This document shows, in pieces, positions 42,866-52,740 of a DNA stretch of 64,000 nucleotides. The stretch comes from Cunninghamia lanceolata. Its lineage: Eukaryota > Streptophyta > Pinopsida > Cupressales > Cupressaceae. A program made the translations under genes and the position numbers. Below the pieces are notes generated by a model. That model was not told the DNA's origin and searched no databases. It saw nothing but the letters and a program-made list of their open reading frames with translations. The DNA lies in assembly GCA_027924645.1 (NCBI GenBank), contig BSBN01000039.1, positions 21,426,001-21,490,000 of the forward strand. Direction: 5' to 3'. Position 1 is the stretch's first letter; each line of letters starts with the position of its first letter.

Positions 42866-44363
42866 CTGTAGGGAAATCAAATCTCCAAAGAGAGGCTGGT
42901 TCCTTCACTGAATGAGAGATTCAGCCATTGCTAAGACTAAACCTAATCTATCCACCATTGGGGAAAAGGGGAAGAAGGATAAAACAGAAATGAAAAGGGG
43001 GTGATACACCATGTTTGAATATAGAACACTCACAGAACTAAAATGCACAAAATAACCAGATACAAGTGATAAACTTACACAGATCTAGCAGATTTTAATA
43101 GAGGTAAAGAGCAAGAAAAGGATTGCAAGGAATTAAACATTCACAGACAAACTAGTCTTAAATTACATGGAGATAAAACAAGCATGAAGAGGTAAAAACA
43201 ACCAACATGTATTAATCAGAAAGGCACGGTTACAACAGAGGAGAGTTCTATTTGGAGTACAAAAGAAGTCTCTGTATACAACCCTCATTGCATCTTTCTT
43301 ACATGTATATATAGCATTTCATTATATTGACCTAAGTCATCTGTCTCAATAAATTCACCCCATGGGCTTGTCAGAAAAAATCCCTACTAGAAGGAATATA
43401 TGTCTGTAAGATTAAATGTAGAAAATCTCTTGGATCTTGAAGTAGCTGGGAGATATTTGTTGCCTTGAATGCAGGTACTTGATTCATCATCTACAACAAT
43501 AAATATGAAAATATTTGGAGATGAAGTAGCTGAGCAGATCATATTTTACATTAATGGCTGAAGAAGATTTTCAAATGAACTTTCCTACCAAAATTCCCCT
43601 ATACAGAGATTTTACAACATTTTAAATATTTAAATTCAAATATTTAAATCCTACAATACATTATAGACTCTATTTTTCCTGATTTCTCACTTTACTACAA
43701 ACTCTGACCTTTATTTTGCCTTATCAGCAAAATCTGTCATTTACAAACCACTCTATCTTTTCTTTTTGCATATTTCATCCTCAATGGATAACTTCTCAAT
43801 TTCCTGAACTATGGCTTGTTTTGTCTTTTTCATCTCTATTTTGCCTTATCGGAAAAACTATCTTTTCTCGAACTTTTCCATGTCTCTTCTGCCTTATCAG
43901 AAAAATGTCACTTTTCCTAACTTTCTTTTGGCTCCATCTTTTCTTCTTTATCGGCAAAATTCCATTTTGCCAAACTTTACCTTTGCTTCCTTTTATTGGA
44001 AAAGCTCCACTTTTCCAAACCTTTGGCCTTGTCTCTTTTTGCCCTTTATTGACAAAATGTGTCTTTTGCGAACCATTCTTCCTTCTCTCTTTGTCGGTGA
44101 TTTTGTACTTTTTTGAACCTCAACCTAGCTTCATCTTTCTACCTTATCGGCAAAATACTACTGGTACAAACCAAGCTTACTTGTTGCCTTATCAGTAAAA
44201 TCACCATTTCTCAAACTCTAACTTTGGCCAAGTTTCTCCTCTTTTATCGGCAAAACTTCATTTTCACGAACTTTGCCTTTTTGTCTTGCTTTTCTCTTTA
44301 TCGACAAAATGTCACTTTGCCAAACCATTTTGCCCTGCATACTTTACTCTTTTCACCCTTTGT
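42866..44363 (-). mobile_element. LTR-like segment on - strand, family unknown
   Basis: Between the LTRs of B and A. Read on the - strand it has a long upstream part filled by the TTATCGGCAAAA minisatellite, a TATA box (TATATATA, 43305-43314) and a downstream part ending near TCCCACA at 42866. This is the layout of a U3-R-U5 LTR. No target duplication could be matched, so solo-LTR status is not shown. Confidence 0.4.
43713..44360. repeat. Minisatellite of TTATCGGCAAAA units, about 12 copies of 45-62 bp
   Basis: Core words recur near 43718, 43843, 43895, 43945, 44001, 44044, 44091, 44140, 44188, 44242, 44294 and 44355. Each unit typically reads TTGCCTTATCGGCAAAAT followed by TTTGCCAAAC, so TTTTGCC/GGCAAAA can pair within and between units. 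Units are diverged. The frames they open (LPYRQN repeats) are by-products of the repeat. Confidence 0.8.
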
Positions 44364-46045
44364 TGGTGGACACCTAAAAGTGTCCTCGGATCACAAAACC
44401 CTAATTTCTTCCACATTCCACTAATTTTCCCTAATTTGCCTCTATGGTTAAATAATTGATTTTAATTAATTAATTATTTAATCATTTACTATCCTAATGT
44501 CCCCTCTCATTAATTTAAACAAATAAAACATTTGTTTGAATATCCCATCACCTAATTGAAAGGAAGCTAGGTGTGTGGAAATCACTTCCTACACTAATCT
44601 AATGAGGAGAGATGTATGCGAATTCAAATTAACCTTTCCAGTTATAGTGTTATTAACACAATAACAGAGATATTGCAGCAATACACATACACACAGAAAG
44701 TAGATAGAAGAGACAGAGACAAGATATACGTGGGGAAAACCCTTCTAGGTGAAAAACCCCACACTCCAAAACACAGCTCAAATGTATTACAGTAAACAAT
44801 ATCATATTACAATACAGTTTCAGAGCCAATGATCTTTCAAGAGTCTTCGAATGTCAAATTTGGAGATATTCCAGCAGCATAACAATACCTATACAAAACA
44901 CTATATATCTCCCATCTAAGCACCTATTTTTATAGAGTTTACAAGGCAAATATGGAACCTTCTAGAGATGGGCATCCATCTTGGAGTCATGCCACAAAAC
45001 CCACGCCTAAGGACACTTGTCCAACATCCCATTCCAATGTGGGCGCCTTGTCCCAAGATAGGCTATGACAAATGCTCTTATGCACCTTACAACTGTCATA
45101 GAATCCGTCATAGTTGACATCACCTTCATCTGTAAGAGAATCTATCATACACTGACTAAAAATATCTTATTCCTCTTACAACATGTCATAACCTCCCTTG
45201 ACCGCCCAAAGATGCCTTTCTCTCATGCAAAGATACTCACCGACACTTGTTATTAAATAAAAGTCATTTGAGGTTTCGGGGGCACTGCCCCTCGACCTGT
45301 ACCACGACAAGGAGTGCACCAGGGGCGCTGCCCCTGGACCCTACAAGGGGCTCCGTCCCTTGACCCCCGTCTTGGGGGCGCTGCCCCCAAACCCCTGTTA
45401 ATTATTCAAGGGGGAAACCGCGGCTGCCAAAGACTATGCCAACTCAACATGGGATAAATAAATATAACATTAGGAATTTGCAAAGGTTGAGACACCTTAA
45501 TTCCCAACACTAATTGCCAAAATTCCCCTTTCACATGCATCCTTTCAATAAATTAAATAAATTAGATAGATTTATTTAATTTAAAAAACTTTTCCCACCT
45601 CACCATTTATCTCAATTTAAAATTCAATTTTGTCCTCTTGTGGTGAGAGAACCCTAACTCATCTCAACCCTCCATTTGGCCTCAAAGTCAACATGTGATC
45701 CTGACCCTCCATTCAAATTTGCTCTTCTATAAAACACCTTTTTCTAGCTCATTTTGGGATCTCTTAGTTCATTTTTCAGTTCTTATGCTCTTAGAGACTC
45801 AAAAATCTGCTGCAACTCTCTGATATCTTGCTATCCATACTCATGAGCTTCTCTAGATGATTGCATAAAATTACAAATTTGAGAACAAATAGTGCAAGAT
45901 GGAGGAGAACAATGGAGAGAAGTCATTAGTTAGCTTGTTTCATATTTTGTTTGATTGATTCATAGCTTAGAATGCACTCCATTGGGAGCTAGGGTTAGTT
46001 GTTATTTGTTTTCTGCAATGTTAGCTAGCTTTTTTCCTATCTTCA
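44364..46045 (+). repeat. 5' LTR of element A, interrupted by a solo LTR
   Basis: About 720 bp without the 44557-45514 insertion. TATA CTATAAAAC at 45727-45735. Ends CTTCA before the primer site. Confidence 0.7.
44557..45509 (-). mobile_element. Solo copia-type LTR (953 bp) in the LTR of element A
   Basis: Starts TGAAAGGAAGC, ends TTCCCAACA, flanked by a perfect duplication CTAAT (44552-44556 and 45510-45514). On the - strand it begins TGTTGGGAATTAAGG and carries the GTGGGG/CCCCAC hairpin (44730-44762) seen in a related form in Copia-1, which gives the orientation. It contains a GC-rich core with repeated GGGGCGCTGCCCC-like words at 45271-45415. Confidence 0.85.
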
Positions 46046-46061
46046 TCTGGTGAACTCGATG
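46046..46061 (+). promoter_or_regulatory. Probable primer binding site of element A
   Basis: TCTGGTGAACTCGATG directly after the LTR end, similar to TTTTGGTGAACCCGTG of the LARD-like element. Confidence 0.55.
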
Positions 46062-48900
46062 TGAAGGTAACATTATTTGTCAAGTTTTGGTGATTGACTC
46101 TTATAGGTGGCTTCCTAGGTCAAATCAGACCCCACCATTGAGTCTGAGAGCTCGAAAACCCTAGGAAGCATATAAAATTTGTCATTTTTTGTTACTGGGA
46201 AATTTTTTGAAAAAATTTGAATTTTTTTATTCACCAGTCCATACAGTACGGATCCGTATGGATCCGCACCATATGGACGGGTTTACTGATCTCTGTAGTG
46301 TTTATGGGGTGTGATATCAAATTTTGGTTGTAGGTTTAACATCTTATTGGTTGCAGGCAGTGTTCAATAGTTCCGGTTGACTGTTAAACTATAGTCGATG
46401 ATCAAATTTTTGTGTTTTATGCCACACTCAACCAAACCCTAACAGTCACTGCCAAGTTCAAAACCCCAACTACCAGAGAAGGCCTCCATTTCTCTACTTA
46501 GTCACCACTTACATTTGCTCTGTCGCTGCCCTTCATTCTCCTCCCACCTGCATTTTCCTCCCGCCGACCTACATTTTATTCCTTGTCAGCTGTCCTTTCC
46601 TCTCTGCTCCGCCTACACTTAGGGTCAAGCTTCGATGACTTTGAAGTTGCCACCTCTTTGGGCATAGCCACCATCCTCCCATCACCTCCCCCAAGCATTC
46701 TGATGATAGGCGTTAAACCCTAACTCTGCCACTAAACACTCCTAGTCACCACCATTGATAACCCAATTGCCACCATCAAATTTACCTGTTGCTACACTGG
46801 GTCTCGTTCATAGCCTTTCCTCTACTAGTCGATAGCCTCCTGTTACCCAAGCAACACTCGGTTGCAGGCTTAAACACTGTCGACGCCATGTGAAATCTAC
46901 AATCATTACTAAAGTACCTGTTGCCGACCACAAAAGACTCTGTCACCGCCACTTAATAAGCCCTAACTACATTCAAAGATCCCACCGGTGTTCAAAAATC
47001 TTCTGTTGCCCTGGTTTTGTCCCCCGTCAACTTGGCTGATCCTCTAAAACCCTAAACATCTATGTAAACTCTTATTCCCATTTAGCCGCCACCTGATTTT
47101 TGCCACTGCACGCTCGACCCGCCATCGTAAAAAAAAACTTTGGTCACTGTCTTTAGGGGCCATTGCCACCCTGTGTTAGCCCTTTGGTCGTGTGTGAAGC
47201 TTCTGGTCGGGCTTTAAGCCCTTAATCCTATGTAGGCATGGCCACTGTTAGCAGGGTTGTTTCTCTTGTTTTCTTTTTTTGTCTTGACTTGCTTCCTGGT
47301 CACATGTGTGACCAGGAGCTACAAACCCTAACCCCGGCGGTGTGTTTTTTTATGTTCTTTTTTTTTAAATTTTTTTCCCACCATCTGGCCCCTGGTCATA
47401 TGGGTGACCAGGGGCAGGGCTAGAGCAAACCACCAGGATCAAACACTAATCACTACAGTAAACAACACACATGTGACCACTTAGAAAGTAACCATTAGCA
47501 GTCAGGGTTCCCCTCTTTGCCTCCACATGCTAAAATAGGCAATTTTTTTCAAATTTTTATAACTTTTGCAAAAATATTAGATTTTCATGAAACAAGCGGC
47601 GTTACGGAGCTAGTTTACCCAGCTTCACTTTGGCGAAGATGATTTTAGGTAACTGCATCATTTTATTAGTTTTTTTGTCAAAGTCAATGATCAATTTAAA
47701 CTCCAAACACTTATAAATCATGCAAAATTGATCCGTTTTTCAAGCAATTTTTTTAAAAACTGCTCAAAATTTCCTAAATTTTTTGATTCTGTTGTTAGTT
47801 TTTCTATAGATGATCAGATTTTGCAGATTTCTATCAGATTCCCTTTTTTGAACTCTTTGATTTGTGGCTTACAAAATGAGGCATTTACTTGATATTTCAT
47901 ATTTTTTACATTGTCATGGAGATTTTATGTCACTAATATCTAACTCTCAGCTTGTGGCATTTGCTGGGAGAAGACATTCAATCTGAAACTACTAACACAT
48001 TTTGATGTAGGGTTCCTTTCATTTTCATGTGCATGTGTTTTGATATCATAGGAACACTTGGATTTTGGTACACTAAAACGAACATAACTTGTTGTTTTCA
48101 CACATTCTTGGGGCTTAAAATGAATCACCGTCTTCTTTGTTTGGTGACTTTTCTTGTGTTTATGAGGTGTGTATGCTCTTACCTCGCGCTCTAAGTGATC
48201 TTGGGAATCAAAAATACTTCTTGAACACTTGCATTTGTCACACCACACATTCAAATTCTAAAGGTTAACGAACAGGTGCAAGTGTGACCAAGTAAATGTG
48301 TATGCTCTCCCCTCGCGTCTTAGTATGAACTTGGGGATCAAAAACATTTACTTGTGTTGATTTTGTTGAACCTTTAGAGGGCCTGCCACCCTACTTCGAA
48401 AGGTGGGAACGACCCAAGCGATAACAAGCTAAAGTCAAGCTCTTTCAAACCGCTATATAAAAAATGTGTTTGTGATGAAAATCATAAGCAACAGGTGTTG
48501 ATGTGTCATATTGACAAATGTCTCCCTTAGTACCCTTGTGGTGCATGAAAACCTATAGAGCATAACCTCTGCAGCCTGGGAGGCCTCCTAAATGGAGTGA
48601 ATCGCCACACGTATGGCCTCCTGAATGAATGTCCTTACTAAGAACCTTTGTTCTAGTAGCCAAAATCCTTCTGTTTGCTGATGCAGGAGGTTAGAATATA
48701 GAACTCTGAAGCCATCCCACACTCTCGCAGTTTAAAGTAGAGATAATAAATTTCTTGAGATCTTCAGGTCTTTAGGAATTTGAAGCTTGGTGTGCTTGAG
48801 AAGTGAGTGTCGTGTAAGGGGGAGCCAGTGCCACCAAGCTTCTAAGTTATCTTCTTTGAATAAGTGAAGCTGGAGCAATCCAAGTGGGAATTTAGCAAAT
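46062..48900 (+). other. Non-coding leader of element A
   Basis: No gene recognised. It includes the inverted repeat at 46237-46278, a C/T-rich tract (46430-47240) with scattered short frames only, two palindromes at 47294-47317 and 47389-47414, and a degenerate duplication TGTGTATGCTCT ... CTCGCG at about 48167 and 48297. Confidence 0.6.
47294..47414. repeat. Paired CCTGGTCA/TGACCAGG inverted repeats
   Basis: TCCTGGTCAC-ATGT-GTGACCAGGA at 47294-47317 and CCCCTGGTCA-TATGGG-TGACCAGGGG at 47389-47414, perfect 10-bp stems about 70 bp apart. Confidence 0.85.
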
Positions 48901-49019
48901 ATTGTCCTTTCCTAGCCTAGGATTATGCATGTCTTCAAAGAGTTTTCAAAACTCATCAAAATGCAAAACATCAAGAGTCACCAAAAACAACCAATTTGAC
49001 TGCCAAGTGTCTTCTATGA

Positions 49020-50760
49020 TTGATGTCTATTCTTGCCTAATCATCCCCCTTAGACATTCTTTCCATCCATTCATTCCAAGTCATCATCCTCCTTATCGCT
49101 CTTCCTAACCATCCTCCTTGTCATTCCATGTCATCCTACTTGTCCTATCCTAATCACATCCTAATTACATTATCATCCTTCCACATCTTCCTCTTTCTAA
49201 TCCAATCAACACCATCCTAATTCAAATAAAAACCTAACCATCATCCTTGTCATTCCACATTATCCTTGTCATATCATAATCACATCCCAATCATAGCCTA
49301 TTCATCATTCCTAATCATTACACATAATCCTACTCATCTCCTATTCATCATTCCTAATCATTCCACCTCATCATAATCATCTCCTATTCATCATTCCACT
49401 TCATTCTAATCAAATCCTATTCATCATTCCACTTCATCCTAATCAAATCCTATTCATCATTCCTAACCATTTACACTTTCATCCTAATCCTACACCTCAT
49501 CAAATCATATCATCCCTAATCATATTATACCATTCCTAATCATTACACATCGTCATCCTCATCCTATCAACACCATCCTAGTCATCCTCCTAATCGTATC
49601 CAATTCATCCTCATCAAACCCTAATAACCTTTTTCATCTAATCATCCTCATCCTAATCATATCCTAACCATCTTCATTCATAATCCAATCAACTTCTTCC
49701 TAATCCATCCAAAATCATCTAATCTTATCTCTACACATAATCATCTTCATTCCTCATTCAATCAATCACATCCTATTTCATATCCTAACCATTCATTTCA
49801 ATCCAATCAATTTCATCCTAATCATTCCCAATCATAACACAACACAACCATAGGGAAAACTTGGAGCATCCACTCTCCCTATCGAATCCGATTGCAATCA
49901 TGTCAAAACATTATAGACCCGCTGGTTCTACTCACCCACTACATATCCAATTTCACCACTACATATTCAATTTCATTCAGGCCTTGACATCTAAAGAGGT
50001 TCCCAAAAATAGGCTTCCAAAGGTTGAAACATAAGGAGAAACTGTCGAAGCTTGACTGTATCACAGGTACAAATCTCGACCAAGAGACCTTGATATCCTT
50101 TTTTCAAATCAATCACAACTTGGGCTTAATACCATAAGGCTAGTTTAAGTCCATCCTTCCAAGTGAATTCTGAAACTCACGGGTTCACTTTAATCAATAA
50201 TTTCTTACACACCTCAAGGTCTTGATAAATCCAATTTATACTTTGACAAGGTCATTAGTAGATGAGAGTACCCTCTTAGAGCTAGACTTCTCGAAGACTA
50301 ATATCATTAGCCTCTATCATAGTCCGAGCCTTAGTACCTTGTGTTGACATCCACATACCATCCCAAAATTCACAAGTCCTATAAGATAAAGACACGAATG
50401 CAAAAAAAGAGAAAGGGAGTAGATCCTCCTAGTCACCCCTCATTCCAAACATCCTAAACATTCCTTCCAACACATCGTCCAACTGACACCATCCTTGTCA
50501 TATCATAATCATATCCTACTCATATCTTCATCATTCAACCTTCACATCCTAATCACCCTTTGTAATCACACCATTCAATCAAATTCATCCTAATCACCTC
50601 ACCCCTAATCATTTTTAGGTCATCCTAATGACAACCCCAACCATACCCTAATCATCCTTAATCACCCATCTAATCAATCTCATACTCTATCACATTCCTG
50701 GTCATTCCACCTTATCATCACCCTAATCCTAATCAAGCACTAGACAACATGATCCGAATC
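49020..50760 (+). repeat. ATCC/TAATC-rich, G-poor tract of element A
   Basis: Same texture as 21290-22711: words such as TCATCCTAATC and ATCCTATTCATCATTCC. An ordinary-composition stretch lies at 49850-50440. No gene. Confidence 0.72.
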
Positions 50761-50959
50761 CTTGGCAATCATGAAGACAAATCGAGACCAAAGCTTATGC
50801 TCTAAGGAGCCACTCCTCCTAAGCCCAAGTTCATTCCTCGAGGAGGCTATCTCTTTAGTTATGAGGATGAGACAAATCCAAAACCTAGTCCATCCACATG
50901 TCAAGTCAATGCCATATCAATACACAAACAAGCACATGAGAGTATAAGTATCCCTTTGC

Positions 50960-52740
50960 AATAAAATCAAATGCCTTTGAGTCCTAATGCCACCTTTGAC
51001 AAGAGAGACATCAACCTAGTCCATTCAAGCCATGCACTATCCTTACCACTGCACTCTAATCCTACATCAACTCCACGTCCTAGAATCAAACATTACAAAA
51101 GAAAGCCTAAGGGGTTGTCCATGTCCACTAATTCATCCAACCCTTTTGACACTCCACCTAATCAATCCAAACCCTAAGCCAACACCTTCCACCCCTCTTG
51201 TCCTTCCACAATGGGACCTATCCACTAATAGTCCTAATCCACCTAATCCTAAGCCTTCAACTTCCATAACCCATCTACCTATAAATGATGTGATCCAAGG
51301 GTTACTAGCTAGGAACAACTTGACTCCATGTCAAACATCTATCTTGGCACCTAGAAATGAGCCTTCAAATGCCACCTCTAATCCTTCAAACCCATCATGT
51401 GGCCTACCAACCATCAAGACTATCCAAGAGTCATCCGCTTCCACTCAAAGTCAAAAGCTATGTCAAGAGCATAATCCTAAGAATGAGGAAACATTACCCC
51501 CTCATCCACATCAAGATCAAAGCCCTCTTATTGCTCCCATTCATAACACACTTACTCATTTCAATGATCAAGCTCCCATTTATGATCACGATCCCACTTA
51601 TGATCAAGAAGACCATGATGATCCTCTTAGCCTACTTTATGCATTCCATGGTCAAGAGCTTATCACTCCATCCATCCATCCCCCATCTATCCCTAATGAG
51701 TAAACTTCCACTTGTCATGATGAGAGACATGCCTCCCAAGAGAACATAGAAGATCAAACAAATAACTTGGATCCTAAAGAGAAAAATAAAGATCCTAATG
51801 ATCCTTCTTCATCCACCATCAACCCCATTTCAAGTCCACCATCATATCCACTTTCATTCATGAATGTTCCTCCTTAGGACGACAACAACAAACATTATCC
51901 ACTTCACCTTCTCCATCAAATAAAGAATTCACATCTAGTATCCAAACTACACATAGTCTTATTGTCTGTCACATGGTCCAAAACATGAATTACCAATGTA
52001 AAGGCTTAGGCCTTCACAAACAAGGTATTTTGGAGCCTATACATGTCAAAATTCCTCCACGCTCATATGGCCTTGGATATACACCCCAAGGTAAACAATC
52101 TAAAGATGTTGGTACTTCTGCCATTCCTCTGAAGTCCACCACTTTCCATCACAAATCCTATCACATCCCTAAAACATATGTTGCCATTCTGCCTCCCTCA
52201 TCCTACAAATATCAAAAGTGTGTGACCATACACCTTCCACCATCCACTTTGCCTTCGCTACTTCCAACTCCTAATTTCATTTCATCCACTATACCACCAT
52301 TGCTTCCAACACCTAATCATGACCAATCCACTTATCCATTTATCCAAAAACACATTACTAATTATGGCCATCAAATGCACACATTGTGTAAACAAAAAGC
52401 TTCCATCCATTCCACCCACCACATGGGATTCAACAATAAACATTTGGATGCCTCCTTTCAAAAAGGCAAACATCCTAAGGGTCCTAATACCTTAGGCAAT
52501 CAATCCAAAAATTCAAAGCAAAATCCATCTAAAAAGCTATCTAAGCCCATACCTTCACAAGCAAAGTCTAAAATTAAAATGGTATAGGTCCCTCAAAAAT
52601 CCCAACCATCCTCTTCTATCCATTCCATACAAAAGTCTAAAATTCCTTCAACCCACAAGTCAAACAAAAATTAGAAAAATACTAAGTCTATGTGGGTCCC
52701 CAAATGCTTACATCACCCATCCACTAAGCAAACATCACCA
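50960..52740 (+). pseudogene. Degenerate G-patch-containing ORF region of element A
   Basis: A Pro/Asn/Ser-rich frame (51032-51703) is followed, after two stops, by a frame of 201 codons from ATG 51985 to 52587. It opens MNYQCKGLGLHKQGILEPI, then GLGYTPQ: a G-patch-like block shared with element B at 23657. Past the stop, coding-like text continues (KSMWVPK near 52690). The upstream frame shares NDVIQGLLARNN- and CQE-type words with B. Conservation of this block in two diverged copies, while the rest is low complexity, suggests a former protein-level role, probably in a gag-protease polyprotein. No protease motif was found. Confidence 0.6.

Noticed and set aside
43713..44360. CRISPR-like array of short repeats with spacers
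   Set aside because: The context is a plant nuclear retroelement; repeats and spacers both drift and unit length varies, as in a minisatellite.
43716..44424. Long frames with LPYRQN repeats as a repeat protein
   Set aside because: All three + frames are open over the same minisatellite and no frame is preferred.
46430..47240. C/T-rich stretch as a degraded host exon
   Set aside because: No frame stays open beyond about 60 codons and no domain is seen; it lies inside element A.
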